Source: Salarias fasciatus (Eukaryota > Chordata > Actinopteri > Blenniiformes > Blenniidae). Taken from it: DNA of 64,000 nucleotides. The position numbers and the translations under genes were made by a program. The stretch's first letter is position 1. The number at the start of each line of letters is the position of its first letter. Location of the stretch: positions 11,816,783 through 11,880,782 of the forward strand of contig NW_021941230.1 of assembly GCF_902148845.1 (NCBI RefSeq), in the 5' to 3' direction. The notes beneath the pieces were generated by a model. That model did not search any database and had not been told where the DNA came from. It was given only the letters and a program-made list of their open reading frames with translations. Positions 12,811 to 27,631 of this stretch are shown one piece after another.

Positions 12811-13385
12811 TCACATGGGGCAGAGCTTGATGCTGTCGGTGCTGGAGGTGAACTGCCCCAGAGCGAAGTCCAGCCCCACGCCCACGCCGCTGCCCACCCC
12901 GAAGGCGGCGTACAGCGGCTGCGTGAAGTTGGCGCGGAACGTGTGCAGGTGCGTCATGGCGCCCGCCACGCCGTAGAACTCCAGCGTTCCCGCCGACAGG
13001 TCCAGGTAGAGGCCGAGCCGCGGCGAGTAGGTGACCGGGATGTCCCGCTTCTCGTTGTCGTGCACGGCCAGGCAGCAGGAGTCGGACAGCTCCAGGGTCC
13101 ACGACTGGGCGTTGTACCCGAGCCCGGACCGGGCGTCCGAGCCCTTGCGGGCCAGCGAGCCGTAGGCCACGCCCATGACGGAGCCGCGGCCGCGCCAGTC
13201 CACCTCCCAGTAGCAGCGCGGGCCGCCCAGCGGGGCGCCGCACAGCACCTGCGTCCAGCCGTCGAAGCGCTGCGGCGCGTCGGGCAGCGGCTGCTGCGCC
13301 GCCTGCAGGGTGGCTTTGGTATTGCCTTCGGACAGAACCAGGCGCCTGTGGGCCGTGCTGGGGTCAAGGGTCAAGTTCACGGAGT
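12811..13385 (-). other. TRIM last exon: PRY-SPRY (B30.2) domain
   Basis: This 575-nt exon encodes about 190 residues of a full B30.2 domain. The family landmarks LTLDPSTAHRRLVLSEGN, RCYWEVDWRG and YSPRLGLYLDLSAGTLEFYG are all present, and the protein ends IKLCPM-stop. The B30.2 domain is the substrate-recognition part of such ligases; the ligand cannot be read from the sequence. Confidence 0.92.
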
Positions 13386-16300
13386 CTACGAAAGAGATTC
13401 AACAGTTTTTATCTATTTCTGTGTGTGTCTACCTGTTTGGTGGCGTTTTATCAGCTGAAAATGTTGAAAACATTTTTTTTTTTTTTCACCTGATTTCTTC
13501 AAGTAAATCTATTTCTTTTGGCTTGAACTTTTTACATGACAGTTTTTCATGTTTCAGAAATGCAGAGGTTTTCATGTATTTCTGAGCTCTTTTGGGGCGT
13601 TTTCCATGTTTTAGATCGGGACTTTATATTTTGTGACAAAAATCACAGTTTTCTGTGAAACATAACAGTCCAAATCTATTAATGTCTTATTTCATGTTTT
13701 ATTCCATTTTTTTTTTTAATTTTTGGGGGGCTTTTTTTTTTTTGCATAGGTATTATGCATAAATCTTGAACTGTATTATTGGATATAAGGCCAATATTGA
13801 TATAAGATATGACAAAATTAAGGTTTTTTTTTTTTTTTTTTTAGAGGAAAACAGATGAGTTAGAAAGTCTGGCTTTCTAATGAAATAATTAATTAGAACC
13901 CTTCATGTAATTTTACTCTTGGAATTTGATTATGACTCACATAATCAACAAACACAACTGAATTTTTTTTTTTTTATCCCATAAATTCATTATGATATCT
14001 TAATCACTGGATTACTTAAAAACACAAACAAATCGTTCAATGTTTCACACTTCAAGCAGAAAAGTCAAAAGAAGATAGAAAATATGTTTTAGCGTCACTG
14101 CACTGGCTGCACTGCAGAAAATCATCTAAACTTTTAAAATCAGCTTCTGCAGCTTCGTTAACTGTGCTTCAAAAAAAAAAAAAAAAAACCCTGAAAATTA
14201 GGAACACATAATGTGGAGCAACGCAGCAGACGCTCCAGAACATGAATCGTATCGCTGCTTTATGCTGCAGCCAGTAAATTCAGGAGGACGCACTGAAATG
14301 TGTTGTGTCGCGATGTTAAATGTTGAGACTCACACTGCAGGAACTCCTCTCGGGCCCGCGGCTCCGGCGCCTGGATGCTGTCGATGCTGATCTCCCTCAC
14401 TGGAAGGCATCGAGCAACGCGATCAAAACTTCATTTTCTCCCATTTTCTCCCATTTTCACTGATCTCTCCTCCTTACGCGTCTCAGCATTTCCCGTGGAG
14501 ACGAAGAAACTCACGTAAGGGGAACGCCGGCGCGTGATTCATGGTTCCCGGCGTGGGCGAGTCCAAGAAGAGCCCGGGGTTAACTGGCCAATGAGAACAC
14601 GGCGTTAGAGGAACCACGACACTTCATATTTGACAGTAAAAAGCAGGGATCTTACTTTCTGTGGGTGTTTCTGGAACAGCAGCCATTCCCCCTGAAATCA
14701 CACGAGGCGCCAGAAATGGAAATTCGCCATAAAAAAAAAAGACACGAAATGACCAGAAGGAGACCGACCACACGACAGAAAATGATCCCAGTAGATATTA
14801 TACTAGGTTAACATTGACACTGGGTCTGGCCTCACATGCGTTTCCGGTGGGTGTGTTGTTGGGGAGGGCGACCGGGGCGGCGGGGGAGGCCGGGGTGGTG
14901 CCTCGCCTGTGGGAGCGGAAGATACTGGTGATGGACGCCATCCGGCTGAAACCTGGACGACAAAAACCAGGAAGAGAAGAACTCAGCGAGGCTCCTGCTG
15001 TGGTTCGGTTCTGCCAGGCGGCGGAGGTGAACGGAGACGTGCCTCCGGACGGAGCAGCCGGGGGGGCCGGAGAGGGAGCAGCAGCAGCAGGATGGGGGGA
15101 AGCAGGAGTCACGGTGACCGGGATGGGGGTGGATGGAGCCAGGGAGGCCTGGCTCTGACTGGACCGGCTCCACTGGGACTCCCTCCGGCTCGGGGTGGGG
15201 CTGGGACTGGCTCTGGGACTGGGCCTGGTCTCCCTCACTGCCTCAGTCACACATGAGAGATCAACCGGAGGGCAAGCATTTCAAAATAAAGGACAAGACC
15301 GTGAGAACTTCCTACAGTAACAGTGGACTGTGACCTATTATTTATCTCTGAAATAACCAAATCAAAAGTAAGGAAATGAAAGCTTTTCTAGAGATATGAA
15401 GATGAGACAAAAGATCAACTTTAAGACATAAAACAAAAATAAAATCAAGTTCACTTTCAACTTTAAACACACACACTCATTCTCCTCTTTATACCTCTAG
15501 AAAAGCTGCGATCACAAAAATAATACCAAAGTTCCTCCAAGAGACTCGATAAGGAAGAGAATAAAACATCAGGTTTCTGATCAGGTCACTGAGACGCTGC
15601 CATGAGGAAGTACCAATACCCGACTCTCGGTCCTCTCTTCCGCTCCTCAGTCTGGGCGAGTGTGTGTTTCCTCTGTCTGCAAAGGAACACACACACACTT
15701 ATTTAATCTCAGCAGGGAATACAACACAGTGATCTCCAAAAGTAAAAAAAAAAAAAAAAAAAAAAAAGAGCTCAGAAGGACAAAAACCCGAATGGCGGTA
15801 AAAAAAACACAACAAATACCTGCAAAAAGCCTCAAAGTGACAGAATTCTGCTGAAACGGCGGTGAATATTGTATTTTTCTGATTGTGAAGCCAAGGTGCA
15901 GGTCTGGGCCCAGAACCCACCTCGAGTCGTGTCTCTGCTCCTCACATCAGGACTTCGGTGGCCGATACCTGCACCAGAGAAGAGGAGAGGTGAGGCCACC
16001 GGATCAGACGACGTTCTGGAAAGGAAGAGTTCAAAGCGCACCGAGTCCTCGTCTCTCTGCGTGGCGTCCGCCGAGGGAGATATTGGGCGAAGCTGAGGAG
16101 GAAAACGAAGGCAGGCGTCATTTTAAGATGCAAAAATAATCCCTGCAGGCCTGTTCTTCTGTGTTCTTTGAGTGTTCACCTTGTGATCGGCTGCTTGCGC
16201 TGCGTGAACCCAGACCGGAAAACACTGGAGGGAAACTTGGAGTCAGTGATTCAGAAAACAGTCGCATCCCAGGAAAGACCGAACCGAACGACTCACGTTT

Positions 16301-17982
16301 GAAGATGCCTCCTTTCTGCCCGCTGCGGCCGGCTGAAACACACCCGAAGCTGATGAGCCACAAAGACAAGAGGAAGTCCATCGGACAGAACGGCGAGTCC
16401 AAACTTACAGTCGCCCAGAGTGAACGGCGTCGTGTCGTTGACTGCAGGAGAACAACGAGGAGCGATGAGACGGAGAACACTGAGGGAGAGGGAGGAGCGG
16501 CGGCGGCGGCGGCGGAGACGGACCTTGCTTGGTGATCTTTCCCAGCTCCTGGTTGCACATGTCTTCGATTCGGTCTCTCAGGTTCAGCACGGCGTCTCGG
16601 ACCGGCTCGAAGGAGGCTTCGGGGTTGACCTGCACCGCGGGGAGGCTCGCCGCCTCCAGGGGCGAGCACATGGAGTCGCAGGTCTGAGAGGAGAGAGAGC
16701 TTTATCGCCGCCCGGCCCCGACGGGAGGACGCCCGGCGGCTCCGGCCCACCTGCAGGTAGTGGATGTGGTCTTCACAGCTGGCCAGGTCCCTCATCTCCA
16801 CCTCCCTCTTCTTCAGCTCCCTGATCTCCGCCTCCAGGCCGTCCACCACCTCCTGGGCCTGGCCCAGCTTCTCCAGGCTGGCCTGGTCCAGGACCTCCTC
16901 CAGGAGCTCCTGCAGGCGCTCCACCGAGCGCTGCAGCTCCGCCAGCGCCCGCCCCGTGTCGGCATGGACCCCGTCCGCCGAGCGCTGGAGGAGGAAGCAG
17001 ACGTCAGGACCGCCGCTGCCAGAAACACGACCACAGCCACTAACTGTGTCGATATGAGCTGCATGTGGGCCTTCAACACACCTTCATCCCGTCCATCATC
17101 TTCTTCACGTCCTTCAGTTCCTGCTCTCTCTCCTTCAGCTTCTGCTGGTTCTGGGCCTGCATCTCAGTCAGCGTTTTCTGCACAAACACACCCACACACA
17201 CACAAAAGGAAACACAGCCTGAAGGGAGCGTCACCGTCACACAGGAATGCTGTTCGGAATGTCTCCTGCCTTCACAAAAGGGAAGGAGACGACACCTTAA
17301 AGCCGCTCTCCGAAACAAAAGGAGCCAGTTCCTCACGCTCGCCGCCCCGGCCTCCTACCTGCCTCTCGTAGCGCTCGGCCTTGGTGGACGAGCACTCGTG
17401 GCCTTTGTGCTGGTTGCTGGTGCAGATCCAGCAGATGAACATCTTGCACTGGCGGCAGTAGAACTCCTGCAGGTACTTGTGCTGGGTGCAGATCTTGTCG
17501 GCCAGGTTGCCGGTGGGCGCGATGAGCTCGTGCTGCTTCAGGGCCTTCTTGGTCTGGTGCGGCTTCAGGTGAGCCTCGCAGAAGGAGCTCATGCAGGACA
17601 GGCAGCTCTTGACCGCCGCGCGCCGCTCGCCCTTGCACAGGTCGCAGGGCACGGCCGAGGTGGACAGCTTGGCCCGGGACCTGGACGAGGAGGAGGAGGA
17701 GGACACCCGCAGGGACTCCCGCACCTCGGACTTCAGGGCGCCTTTGCGGAGCTGCTCCACGGCCTCGGCCAGCATGGTGTTCCTGGACAGGGACGGCTTG
17801 GGGCAGAAGGTCTGCCGGCACTGCGGGCAGCTGTAGACCCCCTTGGGGTCGTCCTTGCTCCAGTAGTCCTTGATGCAGGCCATGCAGTAGCTGTGTCCGC
17901 AGGGGATGGTGACCGGGTCGTTGGGCAGGTCCAGACACACGGGGCAGTTGAACTGCTCCTCCGTCCACAGCTTGGAGGCCAT
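12811..17982 (-). CDS. TRIM25/TRIM47-like E3 ubiquitin ligase
   Basis: This is a RING-type ubiquitin ligase of the tripartite-motif family; fish have many such genes, often in antiviral signalling. Sixteen exons join in frame (794 aa): 17982-17359, 17177-17082, 16984-16751, 16683-16524, 16441-16409, 16332-16297, 16224-16180, 16092-16042, 15968-15921, 15676-15620, 15241-15119, 14952-14821, 14691-14656, 14583-14515, 14399-14334 and 13385-12811. RING cysteines/histidine are C13, C16, C28, H30, C33, C36, C52 and C55. Two B-box-like zinc regions follow in exon 1 (about residues 110-195). The coiled coil uses the family's typical 96- and 234-nt exons. PRY-SPRY fills the last exon (LTLDPSTAHRRLVLSEGN motif). 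Between them lies a Ser/Pro-rich linker made of eleven small exons, all in phase 1; exons 15676-15620 to 14821 are the least certain. The start MASKLW was chosen because the RING follows directly. Orthology within the TRIM family is not resolved. Confidence 0.85.
17359..17982 (-). other. TRIM exon 1: RING and B-boxes
   Basis: One 624-nt exon carries the RING (residues 13-55), a Ser-rich spacer, a first zinc region (CDLCKGERRAAVKSCLSC) and a canonical B-box 2 (C-T-Q-H ... C-R-Q-C ... C-W-I-C ... H-K-G-H-E). It ends in phase 0 before GTAGGA. Its high GC content produces long antisense open frames that I treat as shadows. Confidence 0.9.
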
Positions 17983-18189
17983 GATGGGGCGTTCCCGACG
18001 GGGAGGGGGGCTCCGGCAGACTGAGGAAACGGCTGAGGCCGAGCGTCGTGCCGATTCACGGGAGGAAAAGTGTCTCCTCTCAGGTGAGGGCAGGTAGCAG
18101 GGGAAGCGGGCGGAGCCAGAGTCACCAGGCAGGTCAGGCAGGGCAAACTGGAGCTGGAAGAGAGGAGGCGGAGACAAGAGTCATCCAAC

Positions 18190-18845
18190 CATCCCCTCCA
18201 GGAGCGGCCACAGCAGAGAAAACCACGTTAGAGTCTGAAGTTTGATTCAATTTAAGGTAAAATGACACCATCCGTCATGATGGGCTGCCAGATCATCCAA
18301 CCAGGATCCTTCCACACCAGGTGTGAAAATAATCTGTGAATGCCGCGTGAATCTAAAATGATATCTAAGAGGACTTTCACAAGAAAATTTGGACAATAAA
18401 AAAAAAAAAAAAAAAAGACATTTCAAACTAAAGTAGCATTTTCAATACTTATTAAGCTGAAATTCACCAAATGTCTGACAGATTTTTCTGGATTTTAAAT
18501 ATAATTAGCAAAAACTCATTGGTATAAAATGAAAAACAACACATCGAAGAACAACTTGAGGCTTATTCTTATTCAATAAATTTCAAATTGTTCAAACTGT
18601 AGAGCGTTAAAGCGTCAAAGAACAACAATAAAGACACAATAAGACTGAGACAACGAACAGATCAGTACCTGCTTCGAGAGTTTCCAATCAATGGAAATTG
18701 AGCTCACGAGAAACACCTGCTGCACTCAGAGAGCCCGTGAACGCACCGCCACGCCCCCTGCAGGTTTAACGGAGTATTGCACCAAACCGTTCATTCCAAT
18801 GCCGAAGTCACGTTTAGGTTGGAAAAGTTCTCCCAAATCAAGCGC
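18190..18845. other. interval between TRIM 5' end and pspc1 3' end
   Basis: The probable TRIM 5' UTR lies at about 17983-18200. Beyond it the DNA is AT-rich with an A run near 18398 and no supported gene. The pspc1 transcript ends at the other side. Confidence 0.5.
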
Positions 18846-18867
18846 ACACAACTTCCTACAAAACTTG

Positions 18868-18873
18868 TTTATT
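18868..18873 (-). promoter_or_regulatory. pspc1: polyadenylation signal of pspc1
   Basis: AATAAA on the minus strand about 350 nt after the pspc1 stop. The intervening 3' UTR contains a poly-C (19077-19095, sense poly-G) and a CA/CATA repeat (about 19097-19142). Confidence 0.6.
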
Positions 18874-19224
18874 GGTGAGGAGAGAGGAGAGAGGGGGCCG
18901 CCACATCTTCACATTAACAGGAAGGAAGATTCTTTTATTATTTGTTGAGGATTCGAGGAAAGAATTTCCTCCCGGTGCAGCGGCGTTTCCATGTCGATGG
19001 AACCTTCTTATAAAGTCCGATTCTTCTGGTAGCTTGTTGCAGTGAAGTCCAGATGATGGTTGCCATAGCGACTGCACCCCCCCCCCCCCCCCCCCAACCC
19101 ACACACACACGCACGCATACATACATACATACACACACACACCAAAAGCAGCAGCGTGACTCACTCGGTCCACGCACAGGGAGAAATCTACAAAATTCAT
19201 GAGGAGACAGGAAGTGTTGAGGAG

Positions 19225-21812
19225 TCAGTATCTTCTGCGTTTGTTGTTCGGCCCGTCGAAGACGCCGCCGCCGCCTGCTGGACTCCCCCGTCCAAATCCA
19301 GGAGCAGGTCCGGCCTGGGGGCCCAGCGGGGACGGCTGCTGCTGCTGCTGCTGCTGCGGGGGGGGTTCAACCTCCGGTCGGCCTGCGGCGGGCGGCGCGG
19401 CCTGCGGGTACCGGTCGCCCCGCTACTCGCCAGACGAGGAGAAAAGAAGAAGGTTCCAGTTTTAACCGCAGCTTTAAAACAAACGACAGGAGATTCTAAG
19501 CAGCGGTCGAAGCCGCTGAAGACAACTTTTCAGTTGTTGTTTGCGTTACCATGGCGCCGTTGTCTGACGTCAGCGGCGAGCCCATGTTCACGGCTCCTTC
19601 GGGGCCGACGGGCGCCGTCCTGCCGGCGGCGGCCATCATCTGAGCTTGGCTCATGGCGGAGGGCGGAGCAGCCTGGCTGAAGCCGTCTGAAGCAAAAACA
19701 GCAGGAGCGTGAGGAGAGCAGCCTGGATCCCCTGCGGCGGTAAAAACTGGCGTACCCGGCATGTTGACGGCGCCGCGCAGGCCGGAGTCGCCCGCCCTCG
19801 TGTCCTGCTCCCTCTGAGAGAGGCCGAGAACAGAAAAGTGATGAAACCTGAAACGGTCACAGAAAGGCGGCGGCTGACGTCGGCGCTCACGTTCTCCACG
19901 TAGCTGGGTTGCTGCCGCCGCAGGTCCTCCTGCTCGCGGTGCCTCAGCAGCTCCTCCTCCCGGCGCCGCCGCTCCTCCTCGTGTCTGCAAAGAAGCCCAG
20001 ACGCCCCGTGAGCCGCTCCGCTCCTCCGCCGGGCGCAGCAGCTCCCGTCGCGCCTCGTCACCTCATCTCGATCTGCTTCCTCCTCTGCAGCTCCTGGTTG
20101 CGGAGCTCCTCCAGCCGCCGCAGCTCCTCCTGGCGCCTCATCAGGTCTGCAGGACAGAAACGCTCCGGACGTTACAGGAGAACAGCCCGAGAGGCGAGAG
20201 AGGCGAGGAGGCGGCGGTCCGGTCCCCACCGTGTCTCATCAGCATCAGCTGATGCTCGTGCTTGGCCGACTCCAGCTCCGCCTCCAGTTTCTCTTTGGCC
20301 TCGCGGATGTTTTTGTCCACCTGCTCCCGCTGCTGCTTGTCCATCTCGTCCAGAGCCTTCCAGCGGGACGAGTACTCGAACTCGAACGTCCCCGGCTGGG
20401 CGAACCGCGGCGACTGCTCCCGCTCCCTGCAGAGAGGCGGCGTCTGAGTCTGGTCCCGGAGCCGCCTGCGGGCGGCGGCGGCTCCTCACTCACTTGTAGT
20501 ATCGGGGAGTTTTCTGCAGCAGCTTCTCCGACAGGCCGTCCTCGTCGTCGAAGTGCTCCGAGGGCTCCACGATGGCCGGACACGGCGTGCTGGAGAGGAG
20601 ACGGAAACATCAGACCAGAGTCCAGCCAGACTGACGCCGACATCCCCCCACCCTCCATTGAGCTCACGTGGTCAGCAGCAGCGCTCCCTCCGTGCAGCGC
20701 TCCAGAGCTTTCCGTGCCGCCGCTTTATTCGCAAACTCCACGATGCCTCGGCCCGTGGGCCGCCCCCGGTCGTCCGTCACCACCACGGCTCGTTCCACCG
20801 GCCCGAACTGAGAGAACGCCTGAAGACACACACACACACTCAGATTCCACAGCTCCTCGCCATCGGCAGGCGTGCGGTCGGTGGGCGCTACCTGCTCCAG
20901 CAGCTCGTTGGTCACCATCGGGAGGAGGTTGCGGACTTTGAGCGCAGAGCCGTGCGTGGCGAAGCGGATCCTGATGGGCCGGTTGTTCAGGACCGTCCCG
21001 TCCAGCTCGGCCTTGGCGATCTCCGCCAGCGTCCGAGTCTCCTGGAGGGACGAAACCCATCAATCCACAGAATACATTTCTAAAAGGAAAGAACTTTACA
21101 ATGTGGTCTGGGGACCGAGACCAAGTCTGAACAGTATCTCACTGGAAGTATCTGCTAAAAGCACTAAAAAAATAAGGGTGATCCTGGTGTCAAATTACAC
21201 TGAGTCTGTGTGATTTTGCAGTATTCATCTTATCAGTTCAAAACAACTAATGCATATTTTTTCATTAACATAATCAGTAAGCTAGAAGAACACAGTCCTG
21301 ACTGAGTTTTTGTGCAAGAAGCAGGTGAGAGGATGATCCTGGTGTCAAACTACAGTGAGTGTGAGTGAGTGTGTGTGTGTGTGTGTGTGCGGGCAGCAGG
21401 TTCCCACCAGGCGGATGAAGCCGAAGCCCCGCTCCCGGTTGATGAACACCTCGTTGACCTCCCCGTATTTGGAGAACATGTCTTTGAACTGCTCCTCGGA
21501 GACGTCCGGCGGCAGCCCGCCCACGTACAGCCGCGCGCGCTGCGTGAACGTCTTCTCCCCGGGCCGCCGGAAGCTGGCCAGGTCCAGGGTCATCTCCGCC
21601 GGCCCCTCAGAGCCTCCGTCCCCGGCCGCCGCCGCCGCCGCCGCCGCCTCCGCCTCCTCCTGCTGCTGCTGCTGCTGCTGCTGCTCCGCGGGGCCGGCGG
21701 GGGAGCGCTGGGGCGCCGCGGCCGGGCTGCCTTTGTTCGGCGGGGACTGGCGCTCCGCCGCCGGGGAGTCGGACTCGGGCTTGTCCGCTGGAGGAGAGTC
21801 GCTGCTCTGCAT
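19225..21812 (-). CDS. pspc1: paraspeckle component 1 (DBHS RNA-binding protein)
   Basis: This nuclear RNA-binding protein of the PSPC1/NONO/SFPQ family forms paraspeckles and joins RNA processing and transcription. Ten exons give 523 aa: 21812-21408, 21041-20892, 20819-20668, 20589-20494, 20426-20230, 20146-20062, 19984-19891, 19813-19756, 19686-19550 and 19422-19225. RRM1 lies at about residues 94-165 (RNP motif RGFGFIRL), RRM2 follows ([20 protein letters not shown]), then the NOPS segment ([15 protein letters not shown]) and a long charged coiled coil ([19 protein letters not shown]). The tail [10 protein letters not shown] and the end [11 protein letters not shown] match PSPC1 better than NONO or SFPQ, and the length is that of human PSPC1. 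The N-terminus has eight Gln then a run of Ala, and the last exon has seven Gln. A UG repeat precedes the exon-3 acceptor and a CA repeat follows the exon-1 donor. Confidence 0.92.
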
Positions 21813-21929
21813 GGCGGCGGCCCGCAGCGTCCGGAGTGTTTATTATCCGTGACAGAACCGACTAAACGAACCCGGTCCAGCCTGGAGGCTCCAGTCCGAA
21901 CTTCCCCCCGCTTCATATATGGCCGCCTC

Positions 21930-22755
21930 ACCTCACTTCTCGCGAGATTTCCATTTTTTTTTCTCTAAAACTTTATTGACAAACGAAACTCCACAGAACA
22001 GTGAACGAGTACCTTCTGGATTATCATCGCGACTTTACCGTTTTTTTTCTCTATATTTGAATTAATACTACGAATAGTTTCACATATAGCGCACAGATGT
22101 CTAAACATTCTGAATTGATGTATTTGATCTGAAAATGCATAAAATGAGTTGTTTTTTTTTTTTAATCAGGTGTCATTTGAAACTTGAAATAAAAAGAAAT
22201 CTACCAGTAATTAAAAAGAAATCTAAGAATATGCCAGCTGTTAACATTAATGAATCGAGTTGACTAAAGAAGCAATGTGGAAGAGACAAGCTTGAGGAGC
22301 AGATCCAATTATTGTGAGTTAAAATTTCATTTTGCCAGTGACTACAGGTTAAAAACAGCTCGTTTTGTGCAGGTTTTCCGTTTAAAATCATCACAGAAAT
22401 CCGGTAACACTACACTCAACTCAGAGTTTAAGTACCTGGAAACAAATACGTACACTGAATAGAGCTTTTTCCTGTTGGATTAACTCTTTAGATTTTAATG
22501 TTAGGCTGTTATTACAGGTCTGATAACGGGACTGCAGGTGGATACTGGAACCTACAGCCGTTTATTCATTTCACACATTTTAGAGAATTTTTAGGCTGAC
22601 CAGCAAATCTTCCCACCAAATATTGACACTTTAAGGGTGACCTTCAGATAGAACTGAAAAAATAAGAGCCTCCTCTGAACCTGATCACGGTTTTCCTGTC
22701 CTCCCCTCAGCTGCGTGAATGTCGAGCGTCTCCAGTTTCAAGCACACACACATCC
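21930..22755. other. interval between pspc1 5' end and atp5f1b 3' end
   Basis: The pspc1 promoter should lie just above 21830, a CpG-rich stretch. The remainder is AT-rich and shows no exon, RNA gene or named repeat that I can support. Confidence 0.5.
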
Positions 22756-22765
22756 AGACTAGACC

Positions 22766-22771
22766 TTTATT
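22766..22771 (-). promoter_or_regulatory. atp5f1b: polyadenylation signal of atp5f1b
   Basis: AATAAA on the minus strand, 211 nt after the atp5f1b stop codon, implying a 3' UTR ending near 22750. Confidence 0.75.
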
Positions 22772-22982
22772 TCAGAATGCGACAGTTTCAGACAGAACAT
22801 TGCAGGATGTTGCCCAGGAAATACAGTTGACCACAAGCCGTTTGTGTAAAGACAGTTTAATTCCATCTCTCATGGGAAACATTAAATAGAACTTTTGTTT
22901 TCGGGATGACGCGACAGGTAAATTTCTGTATCTGACATGTTTTACAAACCAAGTGCTCCTAAACACAGAACCAGCCTCTCCT

Positions 22983-26264
<3,282 letters not shown>

Positions 26265-26309
26265 GGTCAAAGATGGCTGAAGGTGGAAGGAGACGGAGCA
26301 GGCGAAATC

Positions 26310-26413
26310 TTTATAAAGAATAAAAGCTCCGCCCACCCTGCGTGCGTGACGTATGACGTAGAAAGAGGCTCCGCTCACGTCTTACGTGCAGAGGAGCGTG
26401 CGTGCTGACGTCA
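26310..26413 (-). promoter_or_regulatory. atp5f1b: atp5f1b promoter with clustered CRE motifs
   Basis: Two abutting TGACGTA half-palindromes (26347-26353, 26354-26360) and a full palindromic CRE, TGACGTCA (26406-26413), lie 85-150 bp above the atp5f1b start codon. A GGGTGGGCGG GC box (near 26330) and a TTTATAAAG TATA-like element (near 26310) are closer to it. CREB/ATF control of a respiratory gene is plausible; this is motif evidence only. Confidence 0.55.
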
Positions 26414-26646
26414 CCCAACCCGGTCAAGCGGCTGACATTCTGCCCTCCATGGGGCAAATATGACAATGTGAACGGGGCTGATTTGCCCTTAGAGAATAAA
26501 AAAGGCTAAAAAATCCGGAAAAATACACAATATTGACTGTCAGAAGTGGAAAATTCATCTTTTAATGACACATTTTCATGCATTTGCATGTTTCAGTTGT
26601 GTAATGTGACAAAAAAACACCCAGACACCCTTTAAGTTTTTACTGC

Positions 26647-26652
26647 TTTATT
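26647..26652 (-). promoter_or_regulatory. trak2: polyadenylation signal of trak2
   Basis: AATAAA on the minus strand about 980 nt below the trak2 stop. It implies a 1-kb 3' UTR ending near 26630, only about 330 bp from the atp5f1b start region. No coding exon is seen in 26660-27630. Confidence 0.55.
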
Positions 26653-27631
26653 TATAAAATGAGGCAATTGGATAATACCCATTAAAAGGATCATGATCAC
26701 GGCAGGAGAGCAACATGGAGACGGATGTTTCATCTGTTTGGACCTGAACCTCCTGCTTTCACTGTGTCCTCAGTCTGAGTGTGTCTTCCCTTATCCATTT
26801 GGGTTTTTTTTTGTCAAATGTGAAAAAAAAACCCTTATTTTGAAGTTACTATCATCAAGAATAAGGATGCCACTTTTAGCTTGGTTTCCCTTCATGTGGA
26901 AAGCAATTAAAAACACTACATATATTAAAATCTTATGACAAAATGTTACAGCAGGCACACAATATGTTAGAATATCTTAAACAGTAAACTGAAGGTTAAA
27001 TAGAAAAGTGGGATGTTGAGGATACAAGCTTAGATAATCAGTGGTGTTCTCCTCAAAACCTCATCCAGTGCAACTCATATATATACAAGCTTGGCTTTAA
27101 AAGAAAGGCCTCACACACCCAAACAGATCTGAAGGTGAGAGCGGACCTTCTGCTTCTTCATGCGGACGCTGATGCGCGGCGCGTGGACGGCTGATCAAAT
27201 CATATGAATACGGTCTGGAGGCCGGGGTCTGGCAGTGTGCCGCCCTCCACAACTGGATTCTCTGAGGCAGGAGCCCTTTAAACTTGCTGTCTTCCGTTTT
27301 CTTCTTCTCTTCCGAGCACGCTTTCTCGTCTTTTTCACACACTTCCACTCCAACTCTTTACAAATCCACTTCCACGAACCCTCGCACACTTGCGTGTTTT
27401 CCTTCATCTCCAGATATCTCACCGGTTTAAAAAGAGAAAGACCTACCGAGAGGCAAGCTAAGGCCGTACTGACGAGCACTGTGGCAGACACCTACAAACA
27501 TGGAGGACTTTGCTAAAAAAGGTCAATTGTGCTTTCAAATCAAGTCGTGAAGGCGGGACCGATCTGGCCACTGATGCGCCGACGTCTCTCCGAAGGCAGA
27601 AAGGAGGAGGTTCACGTCCACTTCTTCTTCC

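Noticed and set aside
14821-15250. One long 150-codon TRIM linker exon in a single frame
   Set aside because: An open frame spans the region, but splitting it at GTCACC and gtcgtccag gives two phase-1 exons that fit the neighbouring junctions; the single-exon version would not keep phase.
17065-18024. 319-codon open frame on the plus strand
   Set aside because: It lies exactly opposite the GC-rich RING/B-box exon of the TRIM gene; the minus strand carries the zinc-binding motifs and splice sites, so this is a compositional shadow.
17983-18177. Upstream in-frame extension of the TRIM protein
   Set aside because: The frame stays open above MASKLW, but the extra residues are low-complexity and TRIM proteins of this type begin a few residues before the RING.
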